A stretch of 64,000 nt of DNA from Rhizobacter sp. Its GTDB lineage: Bacteria; Pseudomonadota; Gammaproteobacteria; Burkholderiales; Burkholderiaceae_C. The stretch is from NCBI GenBank assembly GCA_025350965.1, contig JANXWV010000011.1, positions 50,846-114,845 on the forward strand, read 5' to 3'. Both the position numbers and the translations under genes were made by a program. Below are positions 15,249 through 23,993 of this stretch, piece after piece (position 1 is the stretch's first letter; every line of letters begins with the position of its first letter). Below the pieces are notes generated by a model. The model saw nothing but the letters and a program-made list of their open reading frames with translations, made no database searches and was not told where the DNA came from.

Positions 15249-17696
15249 ATGAAGAAGATGAAACTGGTGATGGTCGGCAATGGAATGGCCGGCGTTCGCA
15301 CCCTCGAAGAACTGATCAGAATCGCCCCCGACCTGTACGACATCACCGTGTTCGGCGCCGAGCCGCACCCGAACTACAACCGCATTCTGCTCAGCCCGGT
15401 GCTGGCCGGCGAGCAGACGCTCGAAGAGATCGTGCTCAACCCGCTGAGCTGGTACGAAGAGAACCACATCACGCTGCACCTGGGCCGCAAGGTCGTCGAC
15501 ATCAACCGCCGCACCCGCGTCGTGACGGCCGACGACGGCACCGAAGCCGAATACGACCGCTTGCTGATGTGCACAGGCTCGGTGCCCTTCATCCTGCCGG
15601 TGCCGGGCAAGGAGTTGGAAGGCGTGATCGCCTACCGCGACATCTTTGATACGAACACGATGATCGAGGCGGCCACGAAGTACAAGAACGCCGTGGTCAT
15701 CGGCGGCGGCCTGCTCGGGCTGGAAGCCGCCAACGGCCTGATGCTGCGCGGCATGCAGGTGACTGTCGTGCACATCATGCCGTGGCTGATGGAGCGCCAG
15801 CTCGACATCGTGGCCGGCCAGCTGCTGCAGAAGTCGCTCGAAGACCGGGGGCTGAAGTTCCTGATCGGGGCACAGACGCAGGCCCTGATCGGCGACAAGG
15901 ACGGCCGAGTCATGGCCGTGCAATTCAAGGACGGCACCGAGGTGCCCGCCGATCTGGTCGTGATGGCCGCCGGCATTCGCCCGAACACCGAACTGGCCGT
16001 CAAGATCGGCCTGCACTGCGGGGTGAACAACCGCAGCGGCATCGTGGTCGACGACACCATGCAGACCGTGACCGACCCGCGCATCTATTCCATCGGCGAG
16101 TGCGCGGCGCACCGGGGCACGGTCTACGGCCTGGTGGCACCGCTGTTCGAGCAAGGCAGGGTGTGCGCGACCCACCTGGCGCAATTCGGCATCGGCCGCT
16201 ACACCGGCTCGCTCACGTCGACCAAGCTCAAGGTCACGGGCATCGACCTGTTCTCGGCCGGCAACTTCACCGGCGGCGAGGGCTGTGAAGAGATCGTGAT
16301 GAGCGACCCGTACGGCGGCGTCTACAAGAAGCTCGTCATCAAGGACGACAAACTCATCGGCGCCTGCATGTACGGCGACACGGTCGATGGCTCCTGGTAC
16401 TTCAAGCTCCTGCGCGAAGGCCGCACCATTCACGACATTCGCGACAAGCTGATGTTCGGCGAATCGAACATCGGCGACACCGGCCACGAAGGCCACAGCA
16501 AGGCCGCCACCATGGCCGACACCGACGAGGTGTGCGGCTGCAACGGCGTGACCAAGGGCGCCATCTGCAAGGCCATCAAGGAGAAGGGCCTGTTCACCAT
16601 CGAAGAGGTGAAGAAGCACACCAAGGCCAGCGCCTCGTGCGGCTCGTGCACCGGGCTCGTCGAGCAGTTGTTGATGTTCACCGCCGGTGGTGACTACTCC
16701 AAGCCGCCGACCAAGAAGGCGATGTGCGGCTGCACCGACGCCAGCCACCAAGAGGCGCGCGAGGCCATCAAGGAACAGCACCTGCTGACCATCGACAGCG
16801 TCTACAAGGCGCTCGGCTGGCGCACGCCGAACGGCTGCGCAAGCTGCCGCCCGGCCGTCAATTACTACCTCATCAGTTCTTGGCCGAAAGAGGCGAAAGA
16901 CGACCCGCAGTCGCGCTACATCAACGAGCGCAGCCACGCCAACATCCAGAAGGACGGCACCTACTCGGTGATCCCGCGCATGTGGGGCGGAGAGACCACG
17001 TCGAGCGAGTTGCGGCGCATTGCCGATGCGGTCGACAAGTACAAGATCCCGACCGTCAAGGTCACCGGTGGCCAGCGCATCGACCTGCTCGGTGTCAGGA
17101 AGGAAGATCTGGTCAACGTCTGGAAAGACATCGGCATGCCCAGCGGCCACGCCTATGCCAAGGCGCTGCGCACGGTCAAGACCTGCGTGGGCAGCGAGTG
17201 GTGCCGCTTCGGCACGCAAGACAGCACGCAGATGGGCAAGGACCTGGAGCGCGCGATGTGGCGGATGTACGCACCGCACAAGGTGAAGTTCGCCGTCAGC
17301 GGCTGCCCACGCAACTGCGCCGAGTCAGGCATCAAGGACGTCGGCATCATCGGCGTCGATTCGGGCTGGGAGATGTACGTGGGCGGCAACGGCGGCATCA
17401 AGACCGAAGTTGCACACTTCCTGGTGAAGCTCAAGACGGCCGAGGAAGTGCTCGAGTACACCGGCGCCTTCTGCCAGCTCTACCGAGAGGAAGGCTGGTA
17501 CCTGGAACGCACGGTGCACTACATCAGCCGCGTCGGCCTGGAGCACGTCAAGAAGAAGATTCTCGAAGACGCACCGATGCGCAAGGCCCTGTGGGCGAAG
17601 CTGCAGTTCTCGCTCGACGGCGAGCCCGACCCGTGGTTCGACTTCGACAAGGCGGCGGTCGATACGCGGCAGTTCGCAGCGCTTGGAGCAGCCTGA
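15249..17696 (+). CDS. nirB: Assimilatory nitrite reductase [NAD(P)H], large subunit
   Basis: Cytoplasmic enzyme that reduces nitrite to ammonium with six electrons from NAD(P)H. The 815-residue protein has an FAD/NAD-binding part (1-400; G-N-G-M-A-G near 10, G-G-G-L-L-G-L-E near 155). Two BFD-type [2Fe-2S] segments follow (C-G-C-N-G-V...S-C-G-S-C near 430-475; C-G-C-T-D...C-A-S-C near 490-535). The sirohaem/[4Fe-4S] module ends the protein, with T-C-V-G-S-E-W-C and S-G-C-P-R-N-C-A-E-S. The ATG at 15249 is preceded by AAGGAC; an adjacent TTG at 15246 is less likely. It is the first gene of the sigma-54-driven operon. Confidence 0.96.
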   Translation: MKKMKLVMVGNGMAGVRTLEELIRIAPDLYDITVFGAEPHPNYNRILLSPVLAGEQTLEEIVLNPLSWYEENHITLHLGRKVVDINRRTRVVTADDGTEAEYDRLLMCTGSVPFILPVPGKELEGVIAYRDIFDTNTMIEAATKYKNAVVIGGGLLGLEAANGLMLRGMQVTVVHIMPWLMERQLDIVAGQLLQKSLEDRGLKFLIGAQTQALIGDKDGRVMAVQFKDGTEVPADLVVMAAGIRPNTELAVKIGLHCGVNNRSGIVVDDTMQTVTDPRIYSIGECAAHRGTVYGLVAPLFEQGRVCATHLAQFGIGRYTGSLTSTKLKVTGIDLFSAGNFTGGEGCEEIVMSDPYGGVYKKLVIKDDKLIGACMYGDTVDGSWYFKLLREGRTIHDIRDKLMFGESNIGDTGHEGHSKAATMADTDEVCGCNGVTKGAICKAIKEKGLFTIEEVKKHTKASASCGSCTGLVEQLLMFTAGGDYSKPPTKKAMCGCTDASHQEAREAIKEQHLLTIDSVYKALGWRTPNGCASCRPAVNYYLISSWPKEAKDDPQSRYINERSHANIQKDGTYSVIPRMWGGETTSSELRRIADAVDKYKIPTVKVTGGQRIDLLGVRKEDLVNVWKDIGMPSGHAYAKALRTVKTCVGSEWCRFGTQDSTQMGKDLERAMWRMYAPHKVKFAVSGCPRNCAESGIKDVGIIGVDSGWEMYVGGNGGIKTEVAHFLVKLKTAEEVLEYTGAFCQLYREEGWYLERTVHYISRVGLEHVKKKILEDAPMRKALWAKLQFSLDGEPDPWFDFDKAAVDTRQFAALGAA

Positions 17697-18118
17697 TGAG
17701 CGAGTGGAAAGCAATCTGCCGCGTCGACGACATTCCGGTTCTCGGAGCACGCCGCGTGGAGCGCACACAAGGCATTGCGGTGGCGGTGTTCCGCAACAGC
17801 GAAGACAAGGTGTTCGCGCTGCTCGACCACTGCCCGCACAAGGGCGGCCCGTTGAGCCAGGGCATCGTGTTCGGCGAGAGCGTGGCCTGCCCGTTGCACA
17901 ACTGGACCATCGGCTTGTCCGACGGGTGTGCGCGCTCGCCCGACGAGGGCACGACGCCGCGTTTCGCCTGCAAGGTCGATGGCGGCCAGGTGTTCCTCGA
18001 CGGCAACGAACTCGCCACGCTGGCGCTCGACATCAAGCCACCCGTCTGCGGCGCTGGGGCCAGCGCGGGTGCGCTGGGCGACGAGAGTTTCAGCGTCCAG
18101 GCGCCGCAGGGCGCGTGA
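17696..18118 (+). CDS. nirD: Nitrite reductase small subunit, Rieske-like
   Basis: Small subunit that partners NirB. The 140-residue protein keeps the Rieske-type motif pair C-P-H-K-G-G-P and C-P-L-H-N-W near residues 46-70, so it probably holds a [2Fe-2S] cluster like other bacterial NirD forms. The ATG shares one base with the nirB stop (TGATG), so translation is coupled. An A/G-rich tail beyond residue 115 is not part of the conserved domain. Confidence 0.93.
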   Translation: MSEWKAICRVDDIPVLGARRVERTQGIAVAVFRNSEDKVFALLDHCPHKGGPLSQGIVFGESVACPLHNWTIGLSDGCARSPDEGTTPRFACKVDGGQVFLDGNELATLALDIKPPVCGAGASAGALGDESFSVQAPQGA

Positions 18119-18157
18119 GGCCTGCTGATTGCGCACGGGCTTCGCAGGGCGCATCCG

Positions 18158-20950
18158 ATGACTGACACCCGAAGCACCTGCCCGTATTGCGGCGTGGGTT
18201 GCGGCGTGATCATCGAATCGGCCGGTGGCGACATCACCGGCGTTCGCGGCGACCCCGACCACCCCGCGAACTTCGGCCGCCTGTGCACCAAGGGCAGCAC
18301 GCTGCACCTGACCGCCAGCAGGACGGTGGCGATGCAGACGCGCCTGTTGCAGCCGCAGTGGCGCCCGCACCGCGATGCGCCGCGGCAGGTCGTGTCGTGG
18401 GACGCGGCCATCGGCACGGCGACCGACAGGTTCGCCGACATCATCGAGACCCACGGCCCCGATGCGGTGGGCTTCTACATCTCGGGCCAGTTGCTGACCG
18501 AGGACTACTACGTCTTCAACAAGCTCGCCAAGGGCTTGATCGGCACCAACAACGTCGACACCAACTCGCGCCTGTGCATGAGCAGCGCGGTGGCCGGCTA
18601 CAAGGCCACGCTGGGCGCCGACGCGCCGCCCACCTGCTATGACGACCTGAACCATGCTGCCACGCTGTTCATCGTCGGCTCGAACACGGCGTTCGCGCAC
18701 CCCATCCTGTTCCGCCGCATCGAAGATGCGAAGCGTGCGAACCCCTTGATGCGCACCATCGTCATCGACCCGCGCCGCACCGAGACCGCCGACGCTGCCG
18801 ACCTGTTCCTGCAGATCCTCCCCGGCACCGACGTGGCGCTGTTCAACAGCCTGCTTCACGTGATGCTCTGGGAGGGCTGGGTCGACACCGCCTACATCGC
18901 GGCCCACACCAGCGGCTTCGATGCACTGAAGGCCCGTGTGCGCGACTTCGCGCCCAAGGAAGTGGCCAAGCTGTGCGGAGTGCCCGAGGCCGACCTGTTG
19001 CTGGCCGCCAAGTGGTTCGCGGGCATGGACGGCGAACCTGCCGCCGGCGCCCCACGCAAGCCGGTGCTGTCGCTGTATTGCCAGGGCCTGAACCAGAGCA
19101 GCAGCGGCACCGCGAAGAACGCCGCGCTCATCAACCTGCACCTGGCCACCGGGCAGATCGGTAAGCCCGGCGCGGGGCCGTTCTCGCTGACCGGCCAGCC
19201 CAACGCGATGGGCGGACGCGAGGTGGGCGGCCTGGCGAACCTGCTGAGCGCACACCGTGACCTGGCCAACCCCGACCATCGCGCCGAAGTGGCGCGGCTG
19301 TGGGGCGTGGCCGATGTGCCGGCGAAGCCGGGCAAGTCGGCCGTCGAAATGTTCGAGGCGGCAGCCGACGGCGAGATCCGCGCACTCTGGATCGCCTGCA
19401 CCAACCCCGCGCAGTCGATGCCGAATGCCATGACCGTGCGCCGCGCACTCGAGCGCGCAGAGTTCGTTGTGGTTCAAGAAGCCTTCGCCACCACCGCGAC
19501 CTGTGAGTACGCCGACCTGCTGCTGCCCGCCAGCACCTGGGGCGAGAAGGACGGCACCGTGACCAACAGCGAGCGGCGCATCAGCCGCGTGCGCCGTGCC
19601 GTACCGGCCGTGGGCCTGGCCCGCGACGACTGGCGCATCGCGATGGACTTCGCGCGTTCGCTCGAAGCACGCCTGCGCCCCGGGCGCGAGAGCCTGTTCG
19701 CCTACGACAACGCCGAATCGGTATGGAACGAGCACCGCGAGTCGACACGCGGGCGCGACCTCGACATCACCGGCCTCGGCTACCCCCTGCTCGAAGCAGG
19801 CGCGCAGCAGTGGCCGTTCCCGACCGGCGCGGCAGTGGGCAAACTGCGGCTCTACGAAGACGGCGTGTTCCCCACCGCCGACGGCCGCGCCATGTTCGCC
19901 GACACCGCCTATGTACCGCTGGCCGAGCCGCGCGACGTGCGACACCCGTTTTCGCTCAACACCGGGCGGCTGCGCGACCAGTGGCACGGCATGAGCCGCA
20001 CCGGCACCATCGGCCGCCTGTTCGGCCACGTGCCTGAACCGCAGATCGACATGCATGCGCAAGACATGGCGCGCCTGAAGCTCGTCGACGGCGACCTGGT
20101 GCAGGTCACGTCGAAGCGCGGCTCGCTGATCATCCCGGCGCACGCGAGCGAGCAGGTCGGCCTGGCGCAGACCTTCATTGCAATGCACTGGGGCGACGAA
20201 ATGCTGTCGGGCAGCACCAGCAACGGTGAACGCACGGCGGGTGTGAACGCCCTCACCTCCCCGGCCTTCTGCCCGAGTTCGAAGCAGCCTGAGTTGAAGC
20301 ACGCGGCGGTGCGCATCCTGAAGGCCGATTTGCCCTGGCGGCTGTTGTGCGTGGTGTGGCTGCCGCCCGCCGATGCACTGCGAGCGCGCGAACAGTTGAA
20401 ACCGTTGATGCAGGCGTTTGCGTTCGCAGCCGTGGTGCCTTTCGGCCGCGAGCGCAGCGGCGTGCTGCTTCGCGCTGCGGCCTACGAGCCCGCCGACGAT
20501 GCGTTGCTCGAACGCATCGAAGCCATGCTGGGCTTGAGCGCCAAGGGCGTGCTGCATTACGCCGACAAGCGCCGCGGCCAACGCCGCAGCATGCATGTCG
20601 TGACAGTGGCCGACGGCACGCGCCTCGACGGCTTCATGCTGGCCGGCGACATCAGCGCCGAAGCCTGGGTCAAGCCCCTTCTTCAAGACGAGTTGCCGGC
20701 ACAAGCGTACGGCCGCCTGCTGCTGATCCCCGGCGCCAGGGCGCCGCTGGCGGTGGTAGCGCGCGGCAAGCAGGTGTGCAGCTGTTTCGACGTGAGCGAG
20801 ACACAGATCACCGAGTGCCTGGGCACGCTGGTCGGAACCGCCGACGACCGGCTGGTGCATCTGCAGGGCACGCTGAAGTGCGGCACCAACTGCGGCTCGT
20901 GCGTGCCTGAGCTGAAGCGCCTGGTGCGGCTCACGCAGCAAGCGGCCTGA
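18158..20950 (+). CDS. nasA: Assimilatory nitrate reductase catalytic subunit
   Basis: Molybdenum bis-MGD enzyme that reduces nitrate to nitrite. The 930-residue protein starts with the [4Fe-4S] motif C-P-Y-C-G-V-G-C and a fourth cysteine in C-T-K-G-S, followed by the large molybdopterin oxidoreductase domain. A molydopterin dinucleotide-binding domain covers about 600-720. The C-terminus (about 865-925) is a BFD-like [2Fe-2S] domain with C-S-C-F-D-V and C-G-T-N-C-G-S-C, typical of proteobacterial NasA. No separate NADH-linked reductase subunit is encoded next to it. It follows nirD by 39 bases. Confidence 0.95.
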   Translation: MTDTRSTCPYCGVGCGVIIESAGGDITGVRGDPDHPANFGRLCTKGSTLHLTASRTVAMQTRLLQPQWRPHRDAPRQVVSWDAAIGTATDRFADIIETHGPDAVGFYISGQLLTEDYYVFNKLAKGLIGTNNVDTNSRLCMSSAVAGYKATLGADAPPTCYDDLNHAATLFIVGSNTAFAHPILFRRIEDAKRANPLMRTIVIDPRRTETADAADLFLQILPGTDVALFNSLLHVMLWEGWVDTAYIAAHTSGFDALKARVRDFAPKEVAKLCGVPEADLLLAAKWFAGMDGEPAAGAPRKPVLSLYCQGLNQSSSGTAKNAALINLHLATGQIGKPGAGPFSLTGQPNAMGGREVGGLANLLSAHRDLANPDHRAEVARLWGVADVPAKPGKSAVEMFEAAADGEIRALWIACTNPAQSMPNAMTVRRALERAEFVVVQEAFATTATCEYADLLLPASTWGEKDGTVTNSERRISRVRRAVPAVGLARDDWRIAMDFARSLEARLRPGRESLFAYDNAESVWNEHRESTRGRDLDITGLGYPLLEAGAQQWPFPTGAAVGKLRLYEDGVFPTADGRAMFADTAYVPLAEPRDVRHPFSLNTGRLRDQWHGMSRTGTIGRLFGHVPEPQIDMHAQDMARLKLVDGDLVQVTSKRGSLIIPAHASEQVGLAQTFIAMHWGDEMLSGSTSNGERTAGVNALTSPAFCPSSKQPELKHAAVRILKADLPWRLLCVVWLPPADALRAREQLKPLMQAFAFAAVVPFGRERSGVLLRAAAYEPADDALLERIEAMLGLSAKGVLHYADKRRGQRRSMHVVTVADGTRLDGFMLAGDISAEAWVKPLLQDELPAQAYGRLLLIPGARAPLAVVARGKQVCSCFDVSETQITECLGTLVGTADDRLVHLQGTLKCGTNCGSCVPELKRLVRLTQQAA

Positions 20951-21038
20951 CTCCCGCCCGTACCGCCCAGATGCAAGGGCTTGTTTCCACAAGCCGGTTG
21001 GGCCTGAAAATTGCGGTTTGCTCGCTCGGGAGAAGCAC

Positions 21039-21998
21039 ATGGCGATAGCAAACTACATCAAGGAAATCGGCCGAGGCAAGGAGGGTGCACGTTCGCTGAC
21101 CGAAGACCAGGCGAAGGACCTGATGAGCCAGGTGCTGGATGGCCAGGTCAGCGATCTGGAACTGGGCGCCTTCGCGCTGGCCATGCGAATCAAGGGCGAA
21201 TCCGTTGCCGAGCTGGCGGGCTTTCTGGCCGCCACCCACGCACGCTGCATTCGCATCGAGCCGTCTCGCCCGACCATCGTGCTGCCCTCGTACAACGGCG
21301 CGCGCAAGCTCCCGAACCTGACTGCCCTGCTGGCCTTGTTGCTCGCGCAAGAAGGCGTGCAGGTACTGGTGCACGGGCCGATGCTCGATGCCGGGCGTGT
21401 GAGCACGGCCGAGATCTTCCGCGATCTGGGCCTGCCGTTCGCGAGCGACGCCACCGACGTCGGGCATGCCTGGGCGCGCCACGAGCCGGTGTTCATCCGC
21501 ACGGAGGCCTTGTGCCCGCCGCTGGCGCGGCTCCTCGACGTGCGGCGCGTGGTCGGCCTGCGCAACTCGGGCCACACGGTCGCCAAGTTGCTGGCGCCGC
21601 TCGGCGCCAGCCAGCCGGTGCTGCGGGTCGTCAACTACACCCACCCTGAATACGCCACGCTGCAAGGCGATTTCCTTGCCCACACCCACGCCAACGCGCT
21701 GCTGCTGCGCGGCACCGAAGGCGAGCCGGTGGCCGACCCGCGCCGCGCGCCGAAGCTCGATGTGTTCATCGACGGCCGGCTGCGCGCCGACCTGTCGCGC
21801 GCCGCGCGCGAAGGCGTGCTGACCGAGCTGCCGCTGCTGCCCCGCACCTGCGATGCGCCGACCACCGCGCTCTACATCCAATCGGTCGTCAGTGGCGAGA
21901 AGCCGGCACCGGTGCCGCTGTTGCAGCAGGTTGATTGCCTGTTGCGCGCGTTGGCCGTCGCCGGCCCCGCGAATGCCGCCAAGGAGCAAACCGCGTGA
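21039..21998 (+). CDS. ybiB: YbiB/TrpD2 family DNA-binding protein
   Basis: The 319-residue protein has the anthranilate phosphoribosyltransferase fold, with the N-terminal helical domain (L-T-E-D-Q-A-K-D-L...L-G-A-F-A-L-A-M-R-I-K-G-E-S) and V-V-G-L-R-N-S-G-H-T. The TrpD catalytic glycine loop is not obvious. E. coli YbiB is a nucleic-acid-binding protein, not a tryptophan enzyme. The ATG at 21039 has GGGAGAAG upstream. It lies 88 bases after nasA, and its stop overlaps the cobA start as GTGA. Why it belongs to a nitrate/siroheme operon is unclear. Confidence 0.85.
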   Translation: MAIANYIKEIGRGKEGARSLTEDQAKDLMSQVLDGQVSDLELGAFALAMRIKGESVAELAGFLAATHARCIRIEPSRPTIVLPSYNGARKLPNLTALLALLLAQEGVQVLVHGPMLDAGRVSTAEIFRDLGLPFASDATDVGHAWARHEPVFIRTEALCPPLARLLDVRRVVGLRNSGHTVAKLLAPLGASQPVLRVVNYTHPEYATLQGDFLAHTHANALLLRGTEGEPVADPRRAPKLDVFIDGRLRADLSRAAREGVLTELPLLPRTCDAPTTALYIQSVVSGEKPAPVPLLQQVDCLLRALAVAGPANAAKEQTA

Positions 21999-22786
21999 CC
22001 GAAGCGCACACTTTGCAAGCTCGGCCTTGCGGGTCGGTGGCCCTGGTCGGCGCCGGGCCGGGCAACCCCGACTTGCTGACCCTGAAGGCAGTGCGCGCGA
22101 TCCGCCGCGCGACCGTGCTGCTCGTCGATGACCTGGTCGGCGACGGTGTGTTGCGCTATGCGCGGCGTTCGGCGCGCATCATTCACGTGGGCAAGCGCGG
22201 TGGCTGCAAGAGCACGCCGCAGGCCTTCATCCAGAAGCTGATGCTGACCGAAGCACTGCGCGGCGAACGCGTGGTGCGGCTCAAAGGCGGCGACCCGATG
22301 ATCTTCGGCCGCGGCGGCGAAGAGGCCGACGAACTGCGCGTGCATGGCATCGAGGTCGAGATCATCAACGGCATCACCGCCGGCCTGGCAGCGGCCACCG
22401 CGCTGGGCGTGGGGCTCACGCACCGCGACCACGCGCACGGCGTGATCTTCGTGACCGGCCACGCGCGCGCCGATGGCTCGCCGCTGCACTGGCCCACGCT
22501 TGCCGCGTGCGCGGCGCAGGGGCTTACGCTGGTGGTCTACATGGGTGTGGCCAGCGTCGAGGCGCTGCAAGCGGGCTTGCTCCGCGCGCTGGGCGCCGGC
22601 ACACCAGCCGCGGTGCTGCAGAACGCGAGCCTGACCACGCAGCGGCATGCGGTGTGCAACTTGGGCTCACTCGCCGCCACCGTGTCGGCCGAGGGGCTGG
22701 AAAGCCCGGCGATCATCATCGTGGGCGACGTGCTGTGCGGGTTGGCGCAGCTTGCGGAGCGGGCGCCTTCGCACCGCGTGGCCTGA
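21995..22786 (+). CDS. cobA: Uroporphyrinogen-III C-methyltransferase (SUMT)
   Basis: SAM-dependent enzyme that methylates uroporphyrinogen III at C2 and C7 to precorrin-2, the branch point to siroheme and B12. The 263-residue single-domain form shows L-V-G-A-G-P-G-N-P-D-L-L-T near residue 17, V-R-L-K-G-G-D-P-M-I-F-G-R-G-G-E and the later G-I-T-A-G-L motif. It has no CysG-type N-terminal dehydrogenase. The GTG start overlaps the ybiB stop and has AAGGAG nine bases upstream. Its place at the end of the nitrite reductase operon suggests its main job is siroheme supply for NirB. Confidence 0.93.
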   Translation: MTEAHTLQARPCGSVALVGAGPGNPDLLTLKAVRAIRRATVLLVDDLVGDGVLRYARRSARIIHVGKRGGCKSTPQAFIQKLMLTEALRGERVVRLKGGDPMIFGRGGEEADELRVHGIEVEIINGITAGLAAATALGVGLTHRDHAHGVIFVTGHARADGSPLHWPTLAACAAQGLTLVVYMGVASVEALQAGLLRALGAGTPAAVLQNASLTTQRHAVCNLGSLAATVSAEGLESPAIIIVGDVLCGLAQLAERAPSHRVA

Positions 22787-22844
22787 CGGTTGAACCGCAG
22801 CGAAGCAGGCGCGCGGCCGATTCGGCCGCACGATAATCCGGGCG

Positions 22845-23975
22845 ATGAACGACCTCGACAAACTCAACCGCCTGACCGAATCGCACGGTGCACTGCGCCC
22901 TGGCAAAGGCCTGATCTCGGGCGTGATCGCGCTGTCGCTGGCGGTTCTGTGCTTCCTCGGCGTGCTGGCATTCCACTTTCCCGAATACCTGACGACGCCG
23001 CAGCTGCGCAAGTCCTACAACGTCGATGTGATCCGACTCGTGATGTTCTGGTCGCTCGTGCTGGCCGGTGCCCTGGCGCTCTTCAACATCATTCGCAATC
23101 GCTCGCGCTGGCTGGCGTTGGGCGCCTTCGTGCTGATCGGCCTGACCCTGGCGCTGGGTGGCCACAAGGTGCCGGTCAACGACTTCGCCGACAACACGCC
23201 GTACATCGGCCTGGACTGGTTCATTCTCGACCTGCTCGGTTCGGCGCTGATCTTCATCTTCATCGAGAAACTGTTCGCGCTGCGCCGTGAGCAGCCGGTC
23301 TTTCGGCCTGAATGGCAGACCGACTTCCACCACTTCATCGTCAACCACATGGTGGTCGGCTTCGTGCTGCTGGCCACCAACCTGCTGGTGCACAAGCTCT
23401 TCGGCTGGGCCGCGAAAGACGGCGTGCGTTTGTGGGTCAGCGAGCTGCCGTTCGTCGTGGCGCTGTTCCTGATCGTGCTTGTCGCCGACCTGGTGCAGTA
23501 CTGGACGCACCGCGCCTACCACGAGGTGCCGACGATGTGGCGGCTGCATGCGGTGCACCACAGCGTCAAGAGCATGGACTGGCTGGCCGGCTCGCGCCAG
23601 CACATCCTGGAGCTCATCATCACGCGCACGCTTGTGCTGGCACCGATCTACGTGCTCGGCTTCAGCAAGGAAGTGATCGATGCCTACATCGTGATCGTTG
23701 GCTTCCAGGCGGTGTTCAACCACGCGAACGTGAGCGTACGGCTCGGGCCGCTGCGCTACGTGATCGTGACACCCAACTTCCATCACTGGCACCACTCGCA
23801 GGACGACGCGGCCATCGACAAAAACTACGCGGCGCACTTCGCCTTCCTGGACTACGCGTTCGGCACCGCCGTGAAGTCGGACCGGGCCTGGCCCGAGCAC
23901 TACGGCGTGGTTGGCGACTACGTGCAGAACGGGTTCTTCAAGCAGCTGGCCTTCCCGTTCAGGTGGAAAGGCTGA
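22845..23975 (+). CDS. Sterol desaturase / fatty acid hydroxylase family membrane protein
   Basis: A 376-residue protein with several N-terminal membrane segments (about 25-150 and 165-230) and the histidine clusters of the di-iron membrane hydroxylases: H-R-A-Y-H, H-A-V-H-H and H-H-W-H-H, plus N-H-A-N-V. Family members oxidise lipids such as sterols, fatty acids or carotenoids; the substrate here cannot be read from the sequence. It starts 58 bases after cobA and ends 18 bases before the flavoprotein gene, so these two may be co-transcribed. Confidence 0.88.
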   Translation: MNDLDKLNRLTESHGALRPGKGLISGVIALSLAVLCFLGVLAFHFPEYLTTPQLRKSYNVDVIRLVMFWSLVLAGALALFNIIRNRSRWLALGAFVLIGLTLALGGHKVPVNDFADNTPYIGLDWFILDLLGSALIFIFIEKLFALRREQPVFRPEWQTDFHHFIVNHMVVGFVLLATNLLVHKLFGWAAKDGVRLWVSELPFVVALFLIVLVADLVQYWTHRAYHEVPTMWRLHAVHHSVKSMDWLAGSRQHILELIITRTLVLAPIYVLGFSKEVIDAYIVIVGFQAVFNHANVSVRLGPLRYVIVTPNFHHWHHSQDDAAIDKNYAAHFAFLDYAFGTAVKSDRAWPEHYGVVGDYVQNGFFKQLAFPFRWKG

Positions 23976-23993
23976 AGTGGCAGGCATGACCGC

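Noticed and set aside
17519..21040. A 1173-codon open frame on the minus strand across nirB, nirD and nasA
   Set aside because: It is antisense to three clearly recognised genes. The His/Arg/Ala/Gly/Gln-rich product is the usual result of reading GC-rich codons backwards.
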